DNA of 32,159 bases from an uncultured Oscillospiraceae bacterium (GTDB lineage: Bacteria; Bacillota; Clostridia; Oscillospirales; Oscillospiraceae), in NCBI GenBank assembly GCA_902497145.1, contig CABVDR010000030.1, positions 1-32,159 on the forward strand, in the 5' to 3' direction. Of the stretch, positions 9,394 to 17,064 are shown piece after piece; position 1 is the first letter of the stretch; each line of letters begins with the position of its first letter. The translations under genes were made by a program, and so were the position numbers. Under the pieces are notes generated by a model, which was given only the letters and a program-made list of their open reading frames with translations, did not search any database and was not told the DNA's origin.

Positions 9394-9420
9394 TTAGCAC
9401 TCCGAACGTCTAAGTGCTAA
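9394..9420 (-). promoter_or_regulatory. CIRCE operator (HrcA binding site)
   Basis: TTAGCACTC (9394-9402), nine bases, then AAGTGCTAA (9412-9420): the CIRCE inverted repeat with one mismatch in the right arm (A for G). HrcA represses heat-shock operons through this element. It lies immediately downstream of the predicted -10 on the minus strand. Confidence 0.95.
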
Positions 9421-9428
9421 CCACGAGT

Positions 9429-9434
9429 ATTATA
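9429..9434 (-). promoter_or_regulatory. -10 element of the groESL promoter
   Basis: Minus-strand TATAAT, 8 bases before the CIRCE element, would start transcription inside CIRCE, the normal arrangement for HrcA control. No good -35 hexamer is seen at 17 bases. Confidence 0.65.
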
Positions 9435-9450
9435 GTAATCGTTTCCTCTC

Positions 9451-9490
9451 AAAAAATCAACCCCCTTTTTAAAAAAAGAGGGTTGATTTT
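9451..9490 (-). terminator. Intrinsic terminator of the lipid kinase operon
   Basis: AAAATCAACCC (9453-9463) pairs with GGGTTGATTTT (9480-9490), with an inner CTTTTT/AAAAAG pairing. On the minus strand the stem ends in a run of T, so it stops transcription from the kinase gene just before the groES promoter. Confidence 0.75.
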
Positions 9491-9556
9491 AAAAATATTT
9501 ACGATGTGTTCACAAACTGACAAAAAGAGTGCTAATTAGCGGCGGGGGAGCCTGCC

Positions 9557-10468
9557 TCAGAGCCGGGGCGCATAGCTTGCTCCATTGGGATAGAAGAAGT
9601 GAACCTTTTTCGGCGAAAGCTTTACCGTGAAGGAGTGGCTCTCCAGGACCTCCCCATCTACCACTGCCACCAGGGGCTCTTTGCTGCTCCAGGTGAGCGC
9701 CTGCCCATGGAAGTCCCGGATCAGCTGGGGATAGTCTTTGTAGCGGCCCTTGGCGTATTGCCCCACCAGTTTAAGAAAGGTAGCCAGGCTCACTTTGCCC
9801 ACCAGCAGCATATCCAATACGCCGTCGTCCGGCATAGCGTCGGCCACCGGCATAAAGCCGCCGCCGTAATACCGGCCGTTACACACACAGACAATGGCGG
9901 TGGGACCGCTGTAATGGATGTCGCCCATCTGCACCTCCATAGGGCGGCAGATCCCTTTGAAAAAGATGTTTTCGATCAGGGAGAGTATGTAAGCTCCTTT
10001 GCCGGAGACAAAGGGCAGGTCCTTGTAGCGGTGCACCCCGGCGGCGATGCGGGCGTCCACGCCCCCGCACACCACATCCAGCCCCAGCTTGCCGTTGCAG
10101 TCCATCAAATCCAGGGTAGTTTGGGGACCGGCGGCCAGAGCCTCCAGGTTGTAGAAGAGGGTGCGGTAGTTGGGACCAAATACCTTTAAAAAGTCGTTGC
10201 CGGTGCCCTTGGGCACGCAGGTGATGGCGGCGTTGTCAAAGCCAGCTGCCCCGTTGACCACCTCGTTGAGGGTGCCGTCTCCGCCGCAGGCCCAGATGCG
10301 CACCGGCTCCCCGCTTTGGGCGGCCTGCCGGGCCAGCACCTCCGCATGGCCCTCCCCGTCGGTAAAGACCTTCTCGTGGGGGAAGGAGACCTGATCCAGC
10401 TGATTCAGCAGAGCCTGGGTAGTGCCCTTTCGCCCGGCTACCGGGTTGATAATGAACAGATGACGCAA
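9557..10468 (-). CDS. Diacylglycerol kinase-family lipid kinase (YegS/DgkB type)
   Basis: A 303-residue soluble lipid kinase. The catalytic-domain motifs are NPVAGRKG (8-15), the GGDGT nucleotide loop (62-66) and PKGTGNDF (86-93). The family phosphorylates diacylglycerol or related lipids with ATP, recycling lipid released by lipoteichoic acid or membrane turnover; the exact substrate cannot be read from sequence. The start is a TTG at 10468 with GAGGTGAT just upstream; no ATG suits the conserved beginning. It lies 34 bases downstream of the RNA methyltransferase gene on the same strand, so the two are probably cotranscribed, ending at the terminator near 9470. Confidence 0.9.
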   Translation of the reverse strand: MRHLFIINPVAGRKGTTQALLNQLDQVSFPHEKVFTDGEGHAEVLARQAAQSGEPVRIWACGGDGTLNEVVNGAAGFDNAAITCVPKGTGNDFLKVFGPNYRTLFYNLEALAAGPQTTLDLMDCNGKLGLDVVCGGVDARIAAGVHRYKDLPFVSGKGAYILSLIENIFFKGICRPMEVQMGDIHYSGPTAIVCVCNGRYYGGGFMPVADAMPDDGVLDMLLVGKVSLATFLKLVGQYAKGRYKDYPQLIRDFHGQALTWSSKEPLVAVVDGEVLESHSFTVKLSPKKVHFFYPNGASYAPRL

Positions 10469-10502
10469 AAAATCACCTCATACGGTCCCAAAGGGCCGAA
10501 AC

Positions 10503-11624
10503 TTATTTAATACCATACATAAACAGGTCGCACTTGAGCATGCCGTTATACAGCTTGCGCTTCTTGTCCGCCTGCTTGCCGAAGGTGCGCTCAAACTCCG
10601 TGTGGGAGGACAGCAGATACAGCTTCCACCCCTCGGGGAACTTGGCCCAGGCTTTGCCAAAGGCACGGTAGAGCTCCTCGGCCTCTTTCCGCTCCATGAT
10701 CCGCTCGCCGTAGGGGGGATTGGTGACCACCCGGCCGTAGAGCCCGCCCCAGTGGAAGGTGCGGGCGTCGTCCACATCAAAGTGTACGATATCGTCCACC
10801 TCGGCAAGCTGGGCGTTGTGCCGGGCCAGCTCCACCGCATCCGGGTCCAGGTCGCCGCCCCAGATCTCATAGTCCCCGTCAAACTCCTGGTCCATGGCCT
10901 GGTCGGCGGCCTCCAGCCACAGCTTCTTGTCCACAAAGGCCCACTTCTGGGCGGAGAAGGTGCGGCTCAGGCCCGGAGCTCGGTTCTTGGCGATGAGAGC
11001 GGCCTCGATGGGGATGGTGCCGCTGCCGCAGAAGGGGTCGCACAGGGGGTCCCGGCCCTTGTACCGGGAGAGCATCACCATGGCGGCGGCCAGAGTCTCC
11101 CGCAGGGGGGCCACCACACCGTGGGCCCGGTAGCCCCGCTTGTGGAGCCCTGCCCCGCTGGTGTCCAGCATCAGAGTGGCGGTATCCTTCATAATGGAGA
11201 ACTGGATCTGGTAGAGAGCGCCCGTCTCAGGCAGGGTGTTGAGCCCGTACTTCTCCCCCAGCCGGGCGGCCACCGCCTTTTTTACAATGGCCTGGCAGGA
11301 GGGAACGGCGTGGAGGGCAGAGTTGAGGCAGTGCCCCTTCACAGGGAACTGGCCCTCCCGGGGAATGAATCGCTCCCAGGGCAGGGCTTTGGTGCCCTCA
11401 AACAGAGCGTCAAAGCTCTCCGCCCGGAAGGAGCCCAGCACCAGCAGTACCCGCTCGCCGGTGCGCAGATTCAGATTGAGGCGGGGAATGTCCAGGGCCG
11501 TCCCCCGGCACACTACCCGGCCGTTTTCCGCCCGGACATCTTCCAGATTCAGCCGGCGCATCTCGTCGGCGCACAGCCCCTCCAGCCCAAACAGAGTGGG
11601 CACGGCAAAGGTGAGATCATTCAC
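10503..11624 (-). CDS. THUMP-domain class I SAM-dependent RNA methyltransferase (RlmL N-domain/YpsC type)
   Basis: A 373-residue enzyme. The N-terminal half is a THUMP RNA-binding region (about 40-155), then LHKRGYRAHG (160-169), SAM motif DPFCGSGT (196-203), GGDLDP (256-261) and the catalytic TNPPYGER (301-308). The NPPY motif marks N-methylation of a base. The family member best known is RlmL, which makes m2G2445 in 23S rRNA, with Bacillus YpsC as relative. I chose GTG 11624, which has GGGAGGT six bases upstream on the minus strand and starts right before the conserved FAVPTLFGLE; longer open sequence upstream lacks any such support. Confidence 0.88.
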   Translation of the reverse strand: MNDLTFAVPTLFGLEGLCADEMRRLNLEDVRAENGRVVCRGTALDIPRLNLNLRTGERVLLVLGSFRAESFDALFEGTKALPWERFIPREGQFPVKGHCLNSALHAVPSCQAIVKKAVAARLGEKYGLNTLPETGALYQIQFSIMKDTATLMLDTSGAGLHKRGYRAHGVVAPLRETLAAAMVMLSRYKGRDPLCDPFCGSGTIPIEAALIAKNRAPGLSRTFSAQKWAFVDKKLWLEAADQAMDQEFDGDYEIWGGDLDPDAVELARHNAQLAEVDDIVHFDVDDARTFHWGGLYGRVVTNPPYGERIMERKEAEELYRAFGKAWAKFPEGWKLYLLSSHTEFERTFGKQADKKRKLYNGMLKCDLFMYGIK

Positions 11625-11870
11625 AATAAAACCTCCCGGGCGGGGACGGGCCCGCCGTTTTGTAATAAAAAACAGATCCTTGTCTGCAAAAAACAGAGAA
11701 ATCAGGAGCTGTATGGACTCTTGTCCCATATAGTATATCGGAAGGGGAAAAATTTCGCAATTCCTTTTCCGAAATGGAAGTGTTTGCTATGGAGTTTTCA
11801 CAAAAAATATGGTATGGTAGGGACACTGGGACGTAAGAGTGTACACAGTCCCAACAGAAAGGAGTGTGCT

Positions 11871-12320
11871 ATGGAAGCGATCGTATGGCTGGGCGTGATG
11901 ATTCTCTTCGCGGTAGGCGAGGCGGTCACCGTGGGGCTGACCAGTATTTGGTTTGCAGTAGGTGCCCTGGGGGCGCTGATCACAGCGGGACTGGGATTTG
12001 GCTTCTGGCCGCAGATCATCGTGTTCATTGTGCTCTCGGGCATCACTCTGGCCCTGGTGCGTCCGCTGGCGAAAAAGCTGCTCCGGCCCGGCTACTCGGC
12101 CACCAATGCCGACCGGGTCATCGGAACGGTAGGCGTGGTCACCCAAGCGGTGAACAATCTGGCCGGCGAGGGCCTGGTCAATCTGTCCGGCCAGGTGTGG
12201 AGCGCCCGGAGCAAAACAGAAGAGGTCATCCCCGTGGGACAGGAGGTGCGGGTTCTCCATATCCAGGGGGTTAAGGTCATCGTAGAGCCTGTGGAGGCAG
12301 ACCAGACCAAGGAAGTATAA
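11871..12320 (+). CDS. NfeD-family membrane protein (short form)
   Basis: A 149-residue protein with about three N-terminal membrane segments (residues 3-65) and a C-terminal OB-fold (about 85-145, with GTVGVVTQAVNNLAGEGLV and GQEVRVLHIQGVKVIVEP). Short NfeD proteins partner stomatin or flotillin-like SPFH proteins and are thought to help organise membrane microdomains. ATG 11871 has AAAGGAG (11858-11864) upstream. The SPFH gene follows after 24 bases, so the pair forms a two-gene operon. No peptidase domain is present, unlike the long NfeD form. No convincing gene lies in 11625-11870, the divergent promoter region shared with the methyltransferase. Confidence 0.88.
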   Translation: MEAIVWLGVMILFAVGEAVTVGLTSIWFAVGALGALITAGLGFGFWPQIIVFIVLSGITLALVRPLAKKLLRPGYSATNADRVIGTVGVVTQAVNNLAGEGLVNLSGQVWSARSKTEEVIPVGQEVRVLHIQGVKVIVEPVEADQTKEV

Positions 12321-12344
12321 ACATCGGGAACAAGGAGGAAACAT

Positions 12345-13298
12345 ATGGACTTTATGGACATTATTACAAAATTGATTCCTGTCATCGTCATTATCCTGAT
12401 CCTGCTCATTTTGGCATCCAACATCCGGGTGGTACAGCAGTCCCGGGCCTATGTCATTGAGCGCCTGGGCGCCTTCCAGACCGTGTGGGGGGTGGGCCTG
12501 CATTTCAAGATCCCCTTTATTGAGCGGGTGGTCAAAAACGTGTCCCTGAAGGAGCAGGTGGTGGACTTTCCGCCTCAGCCTGTCATTACCAAGGATAACG
12601 TTACCATGCAGATCGACACTGTCATCTACTTCCAAATTACCGACCCCAAGCTGTACACCTACGGCGTGGAGCAGCCCATGAGCGCCATTGAGAACCTCAC
12701 CGCCACCACTCTGCGTAACATCATTGGCGACCTGGAGCTGGACCAGTCTCTCACCAGCCGCGACCACATCAATGCCCAGATGCGGGCCATCTTGGACGAG
12801 GCCACCGACAACTGGGGCATCAAAGTGAACCGGGTGGAGCTGAAGAACATTATGCCGCCCCGGGACATCCAGGAGTCTATGGAGAAGCAGATGCGGGCCG
12901 AGCGGGAACGCCGGGAATCCATTCTCCAGGCCGAAGGTCAGAAGCAGTCCCAGATCCTGGTGGCAGAAGGCGAGAAGCAGTCTGCCATCCTGAAGGCTGA
13001 CGCTGCCAAGCAGGCCGCCATTCTCCAGGCTGAGGGCGCCAAGCAGGCCAAGATCCTGGAGGCTGAGGCCCAGGCCGAGGCCATTATGAAGGTGCAGCAG
13101 GCCACCGCCGATGCCATTAAGCTGATCAATGAGGCCGCCCCCGGCGAGGGCGTGCTGAAGATCAAGGCCCTGGAGGCCTTTACCGCCGCTGCCAACGGCA
13201 AGGCCACCAAGATCATTATTCCCAGCGAGATCCAGGGCCTGGCCGGTCTGGCCGCCGGTGCCAAAACCATCTTTGACACCGAGGACCCCAAGGCGTAA
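12345..13298 (+). CDS. SPFH/band 7 stomatin-like membrane protein (QmcA type)
   Basis: A 317-residue stomatin-like protein. An N-terminal anchor (about 11-27) is followed by the SPFH domain (VVQQSRAYVIERLGAFQ ... PFIERVV ... RNIIGDLELDQ) and a long Ala/Glu/Gln-rich helix (about 185-265) made of repeats such as ILQAEGQKQSQILVAEGEKQ, likely an oligomerising coiled coil. The family builds ring- or cage-like assemblies in the membrane and is linked to protease control and membrane organisation. ATG 12345 has AAGGAGG nearby. It is downstream of NfeD, its usual partner. Confidence 0.92.
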   Translation: MDFMDIITKLIPVIVIILILLILASNIRVVQQSRAYVIERLGAFQTVWGVGLHFKIPFIERVVKNVSLKEQVVDFPPQPVITKDNVTMQIDTVIYFQITDPKLYTYGVEQPMSAIENLTATTLRNIIGDLELDQSLTSRDHINAQMRAILDEATDNWGIKVNRVELKNIMPPRDIQESMEKQMRAERERRESILQAEGQKQSQILVAEGEKQSAILKADAAKQAAILQAEGAKQAKILEAEAQAEAIMKVQQATADAIKLINEAAPGEGVLKIKALEAFTAAANGKATKIIIPSEIQGLAGLAAGAKTIFDTEDPKA

Positions 13299-13312
13299 CA
13301 AGTCCTTTGCCC

Positions 13313-13350
13313 AAGAATCCCGGGGAGTTTGCTCCCCGGGATTCTTTTTT
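13313..13350 (+). terminator. Intrinsic terminator of the NfeD-SPFH operon
   Basis: A 15-bp perfect stem, AAGAATCCCGGGGAG (13313-13327) with CTCCCCGGGATTCTT (13332-13346), loop TTTG, followed by TTTT. Confidence 0.95.
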
Positions 13351-13444
13351 GCTGCAAATTTTAGAAAATTAACAATCTTTCCCCCGCAGGAACCAGAGAA
13401 AAGCGCATATACTTCTTTGGGAAAAAATCAAAGGAGGGAGCGGC

Positions 13445-14161
13445 GTGAGGGGTGGAAAAACGCCGGGGATCGGACTGGGCCTGTTGCTGCTGTGTTTTGC
13501 GCTGGCGCTCAATCCTGTGGGAGAACCGGCCCAAAGCGCCGGGGGAGAGGCGAAGGTGGAGGTGCCGGTGGTAGCCCTCACCTTTGATGACGGACCCCGG
13601 GCGGATACCACCGGCTGGCTGCTGGAGCAGCTGGCCTTGCGGGAGGTGCCTGCCACCTTCTTTCTGGTGGGCGGCCGCATTGCCGGCAACGAGGAGCTGG
13701 TCCGGCAGATGGCGGAGCAGGGGTGCCAGATTGGAGTACACACCTACGACCATGTAGATGTGACCGGCCTGAGCCAGGAGGACTTTAATTTACAGATCGG
13801 CAAGACCCGCACCCTGCTGCGGGAGATTGTAGGGGAGCGGAGCTACTGGCTGCGGCCCCCTTACGGTTTTGTGGACCAGGGGGTGCGGACCTGGTCGGAC
13901 AGCCCCATTGTGCTGTGGTCCCTGGACCCGGAGGACTGGAAGGACCACGACGCGGAGCGGATCGTGGCCAGTGTGGTAGAGCAGGCCGAGGACGGAGATG
14001 TGATTTTACTGCACGATATCTACCGCAATTCCGTGGAGGCAGCGGTGCGCATTGTGGACGCTCTGGAGGCCAAGGGGTTCTGCTTTGTTACCGTGGAGCA
14101 GCTGATGGCCCGGCAGGGGATCGCGCCGGAAGCGGGGGTAGTTTTTCCCGAGCGGCCATAA
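13445..14161 (+). CDS. Polysaccharide deacetylase (NodB-type, exported)
   Basis: A 238-residue protein with a short N-terminal signal or anchor (about 9-24) and a NodB domain. Catalytic motifs: TFDDGP (46-51, two metal/base aspartates), H99-T-Y-D-H103 (metal histidines), RPPYG (137-141) and LLHD (188-191, catalytic His). The family removes N-acetyl groups from peptidoglycan or other GlcNAc polymers; deacetylated peptidoglycan resists lysozyme. It is encoded three genes upstream of the sigma/RsiV pair, whose known relatives respond to lysozyme, but they are not in one operon here. The start is GTG 13445 with AAAGGAGGGAG (13431-13441) upstream; no ATG fits. Confidence 0.9.
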   Translation: MRGGKTPGIGLGLLLLCFALALNPVGEPAQSAGGEAKVEVPVVALTFDDGPRADTTGWLLEQLALREVPATFFLVGGRIAGNEELVRQMAEQGCQIGVHTYDHVDVTGLSQEDFNLQIGKTRTLLREIVGERSYWLRPPYGFVDQGVRTWSDSPIVLWSLDPEDWKDHDAERIVASVVEQAEDGDVILLHDIYRNSVEAAVRIVDALEAKGFCFVTVEQLMARQGIAPEAGVVFPERP

Positions 14162-14195
14162 AAATTCCCTGGTTCGTTCTCAACCAGGGAATTTT
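14161..14195. terminator. Bidirectional terminator between deacetylase and LysR genes
   Basis: A 14-bp perfect inverted repeat (14161-14174 with 14182-14195, ends AAAA/TTTT) between two convergent genes. It starts at the last base of the deacetylase stop codon and can serve both strands. Confidence 0.9.
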
Positions 14196-14232
14196 AATAC
14201 AAACTGTAAAATTGATAAAAGATATAACAAAT

Positions 14233-15171
14233 TTACTGCTTCAGAGCCTGCTGCGTCAGCTCAATGAACCGCTCTCCAAAGTGGGACAGGTACCGGTCCC
14301 GGCGATAGCCCACCACCAGACGGCTGATGGTGGAAGGATCGGTGAGGGGGAAGAAGTCCAGCTTGTCGGTGGAGGAGCGGGCGGCGGTGACGTGGATGGT
14401 TTTGACAAACAGCTCGGGGCAGATGGTGATGCCCACTCCCGCCTCGGCCATAGCCAGGGTGGTGATGGTGTTCTCCGTCTCCAGGATCAGTTTGGGCTTG
14501 AAGAAGTGGCGGCTGAAATATTGATCCACTATGCTGCGGGTGCGGTTGCCCCGTTTGATCAGGATAAAGGGCATGTGCTGAAAGGCGTCAATATCCGCCC
14601 CGGCGGCAAACTGCTGGCGCATCTCTTCCGCCTGATCCCCAAACAGCTGGTCGGTAAAGCTGCGGGGGACAACTAAAATCAGATCTTCCTGGGTGAGGGG
14701 GACTACCTCCACCCCCTCCATCATGATGGGCTGGAAGCAGATGATCAGGTCCACCCGCCCGTGGGAGAGCTCGTCCTCCAGATGGGTGGAGTTGCCCTCA
14801 AAGAGGGAAAATTCCACCATAGGAAATTCTTCCTGAAATTTGGGCAGCACCTCTGGCAGCAGGGCCAGGCCACAGGTGTGGGAGATGCCCAGACGCAGCA
14901 CCCCCATGTAGTGGCGGTTGATGTCGCCCACCTTGGCCAGGTACTGGCTGTGCAGGTCCAGGATCTGGGTGGCAGTCTCCACCAGCAGGTCGCCGGCGTA
15001 GGTCAGCGAGAGCTTGGGGGAGCGGGTGAACAGCTTCACATCCAGCTCCCGCTCCATATTGCTGATGTGATTGCTCAGGGACTGCTGGGAGATGTACAGC
15101 CGCTCCGCGGCCCGGGTGATATTCAATTCCTCTGCCACAAGCAGGAAATACTTCAAATGGAGAAAGTTCAA
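14233..15171 (-). CDS. LysR-family transcriptional regulator
   Basis: A 312-residue LysR regulator: N-terminal winged helix (NFLHLKYFLLVAEELNITRAAERLYISQQSLSNHI), then a linker helix and a two-lobe effector domain (GVLRLGISHTCG ... DLIICFQ ... GVGITICPELF). LysR proteins act as tetramers on inverted half-sites, often between themselves and a divergent target gene. I chose the TTG at 15171, which has AAGGGGGAG just upstream and gives the standard LysR beginning; a TTG six codons earlier is possible. The divergent gene is a D-2-hydroxyacid dehydrogenase, its likely target, and paired half-sites lie between the two. The effector is unknown. Confidence 0.9.
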   Translation of the reverse strand: MNFLHLKYFLLVAEELNITRAAERLYISQQSLSNHISNMERELDVKLFTRSPKLSLTYAGDLLVETATQILDLHSQYLAKVGDINRHYMGVLRLGISHTCGLALLPEVLPKFQEEFPMVEFSLFEGNSTHLEDELSHGRVDLIICFQPIMMEGVEVVPLTQEDLILVVPRSFTDQLFGDQAEEMRQQFAAGADIDAFQHMPFILIKRGNRTRSIVDQYFSRHFFKPKLILETENTITTLAMAEAGVGITICPELFVKTIHVTAARSSTDKLDFFPLTDPSTISRLVVGYRRDRYLSHFGERFIELTQQALKQ

Positions 15172-15199
15172 CCAGTCTCCCCCTTTCAATTTTAAAGAT

Positions 15200-15217
15200 A
15201 TGAAGGAGTTCCTTCAT
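15200..15217. promoter_or_regulatory. Perfect palindrome in the LysR gene leader
   Basis: ATGAAGGA-GT-TCCTTCAT is an 8-bp perfect inverted repeat, 29 bases before the LysR start and about 14-31 bases after its predicted transcription start. It may be an autoregulatory operator or an mRNA hairpin. Confidence 0.5.
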
Positions 15218-15237
15218 TTTTTAATTGGGATACCGCT

Positions 15238-15266
15238 ATTATATCACAGCCAAAAAGCTGTGGCAA
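15238..15266 (-). promoter_or_regulatory. Promoter of the LysR gene
   Basis: Minus-strand TTGCCA (15266-15261) and TATAAT (15243-15238) are 17 bases apart. The spacer holds an inverted repeat, CACAGC/GCTGTG (15245-15250 and 15257-15262), that could bind a regulator. Confidence 0.75.
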
Positions 15267-15323
15267 CCATCACAAAAAATCTGCTGTTCGGAATGATGAT
15301 TTTATGGTTTAATATAGATAAAA

Positions 15324-15430
15324 GATAGGGCAAAAAAGAGAGAGTTTCCCTATCGGAGCCCCAAAAAGCATTCAAAAACGGAATGCAAAAACGTGTTTGT
15401 AAACCAAGCGCGCATAGGACAATCCCTATC
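15324..15430 (+). promoter_or_regulatory. Paired GATAGGG/CCCTATC half-sites upstream of the dehydrogenase
   Basis: GATAGGG (15324-15330) and CCCTATC (15348-15354) form one inverted pair; ATAGG (15414-15418) and CCCTATC (15424-15430) form another about 80 bases further, ending 46 bases before the dehydrogenase ATG. Two spaced inverted pairs are how LysR tetramers usually bind a regulatory and an activating site. The rest of 15172-15476 holds the LysR promoter and a GCATTC/GAATGC hairpin (15368-15386), no gene. Confidence 0.55.
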
Positions 15431-15476
15431 AAACATAACCGGAAGATCAAACATTGAGAAAGGAAGATTGTTTGCC

Positions 15477-16415
15477 ATGAAATGCCTGATCATTGACGCC
15501 GTCCACAGCTCCATCGCCGAGGAGTTCAGCAAGTACATGCAGGTGGACACCCACATGCTGCCCACCCAGGAGGAGCTGGCCAAGCTGATTCCTGACTATG
15601 ACGTGCTGATCATGCGTGTTGACCCCGCCATCAACAAGGAGATCCTGGACGCCGCCAAGAATCTGAAGGTCATCGGCGTGTGCTCCGTTGGCCTGAACCA
15701 CATCGATATGGACGCCGCCAAGGCCAAGGGCATCCAGGTGTTCAATGCCCCCGGCATGAACGCCAACGCGGTGGCTGAGCTGACCTTCTCCAAGATGCTG
15801 GACCTGTCCCGCCACACCATCCCCGCCAACTACGACGTGAAGGTGAACAAGAACTGGGACAAGTATAAGTTTGTGGGCCGTGAGCTGCGGGGCAAGACCC
15901 TGGGCATCCTGGGCTTTGGCCGCATCGGCCAGCGCGTGGGCGAGCTGGGCCGCGCCTTCAAGATGAATATCGTGGCTTATGATCCCTACCTGCCCGCCCA
16001 TGTGTTTGAGGAGCAGCAGGCCACCAGCATGAGCATTGACGAGGTGCTGAAGGTCTCCGACTTTGTCACCATCCACATGCCTCTCACCCCCGAGACCAAG
16101 AACCTCTTCAACGCCAAGTCCATCGCTGAGATGAAGGACGACGCGGTGGTTCTGAACATGGCCCGCGGCGGCATTGTCAACGAGAAGGACATGTACGAGG
16201 CTCTGAAGGCCGGCACCATCGGCGGCTATGCCTCCGACGTTATGGAGAACGAGCTGGCTGCCGGCGGCCTGACCGAGGGCGCCTCCTTCGACTCCCCCCT
16301 GTTTGAGTGCGACAACTTTATCGTCACTCCCCACCTGGGCGCTCAGTCCACCGATGCCTCCCGTGACATTGCGGAGCTGATCATCTCCAAGGTCAAAGAG
16401 GCCATGAGCCTGTAA
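15477..16415 (+). CDS. D-2-hydroxyacid dehydrogenase (phosphoglycerate/lactate dehydrogenase family)
   Basis: A 312-residue NAD-dependent enzyme that interconverts a 2-hydroxy acid and a 2-oxo acid. The dinucleotide motif is GFGRIG (146-151); the catalytic set is Arg230 (NMARGGIV), Glu259 (DVMENE) and His286 (TPHLGAQS). There is no C-terminal ACT domain, so it is not the long regulated SerA. The substrate could be 3-phosphoglycerate, D-lactate or a branched hydroxy acid; sequence alone does not decide. Arginine codons are almost all CGC/CGT, unlike neighbours that favour CGG, suggesting very high expression. ATG 15477 has AAAGGAAG upstream. It is divergent from the LysR gene that probably regulates it. 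Confidence 0.9.
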   Translation: MKCLIIDAVHSSIAEEFSKYMQVDTHMLPTQEELAKLIPDYDVLIMRVDPAINKEILDAAKNLKVIGVCSVGLNHIDMDAAKAKGIQVFNAPGMNANAVAELTFSKMLDLSRHTIPANYDVKVNKNWDKYKFVGRELRGKTLGILGFGRIGQRVGELGRAFKMNIVAYDPYLPAHVFEEQQATSMSIDEVLKVSDFVTIHMPLTPETKNLFNAKSIAEMKDDAVVLNMARGGIVNEKDMYEALKAGTIGGYASDVMENELAAGGLTEGASFDSPLFECDNFIVTPHLGAQSTDASRDIAELIISKVKEAMSL

Positions 16416-16457
16416 GGCATCCTTTGTTGAGCTGCAAAGGGAATTTTATAAGAGCGG

Positions 16458-16497
16458 AGCAAGCGCTGTGGATCCATCCACAGCGCTTGCTTTTTTT
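16458..16497 (+). terminator. Intrinsic terminator of the dehydrogenase gene
   Basis: A stem of about 14 bp, GCAAGCGCTGTGGA with TCCACAGCGCTTGC (ending 16490), loop TCCA, followed by seven T. Confidence 0.95.
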
Positions 16498-16544
16498 CAG
16501 AAAATTTACAGATCTAAAAACTTTTTGACCAGACAGCGCATCTT

Positions 16545-17063
16545 ATGGATAGCAAGGACAGAAAGGGGGCGGAGAACACGGAGCAGGACATACGGGAGAA
16601 GTTGATTGGATATATTCGGGACAATCAGGCCCATTTTTATCGCTTTGCCTATCAATACGTAGGGGACCGGGATCTGGCCATGGATCTGGTGCAGGATGCA
16701 GTGGTGAAGGCGCTGCAGCACTGGGAGAGCTTGCGGGAGCCGGCGGCAATGCGGAGTTGGTTTTACCGGATCTTGATGCGGGAGTGTCTCTCTTTCCTGC
16801 GGCAAAATCGCCGGGTGATTTATTTGGCTGAGCCGCCCGTTCAGATCCAGGAGGGCGAAGAGAAACAGCTGGAGGATCGTGAGGTTCTCCGTCAGGCCCT
16901 GGACCGGCTCTCCCCCAAGATCAAAACGGTGGTGATGCTTCGCTTTTATGAGGAAATGCAGCTGAATGAAATTGCAGAGATTACCGGAACCAATTTGAGT
17001 ACCGTAAAAAGCCGCCTCTACAAGGGGTTAAAGAAGCTGCGGGAAAGTTTGCAGGAGGGATAG
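16545..17063 (+). CDS. ECF sigma factor, SigV-like
   Basis: An RNA polymerase sigma factor of the extracytoplasmic-function group, up to 172 residues. Region 2 is visible in HFYRFAYQYVGDRDLAMDLVQDAVVKALQ and region 4 in LSPKIKTVVMLRFYEEMQLNEIAEITGTNLSTVKSRLYKGLKKL. It is paired with an RsiV-like anti-sigma gene one base downstream, hence SigV-like; in Bacillus SigV answers lysozyme and turns on wall modification genes. The start is uncertain: ATG 16545 has no ribosome site, and an in-frame TTG at 16602 begins closer to where the family usually starts. Bases 16516-16542 (AAAAAC ... CGCATC) resemble a variant ECF promoter, which would suit the later start. Confidence 0.9.
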   Translation: MDSKDRKGAENTEQDIREKLIGYIRDNQAHFYRFAYQYVGDRDLAMDLVQDAVVKALQHWESLREPAAMRSWFYRILMRECLSFLRQNRRVIYLAEPPVQIQEGEEKQLEDREVLRQALDRLSPKIKTVVMLRFYEEMQLNEIAEITGTNLSTVKSRLYKGLKKLRESLQEG

Positions 17064-17064
17064 T

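Noticed and set aside
10602..11870. Upstream in-frame extension of NfeD
   Set aside because: It runs antisense to the RNA methyltransferase and lacks a start signal; ATG 11871 has a good ribosome site and begins the membrane domain.
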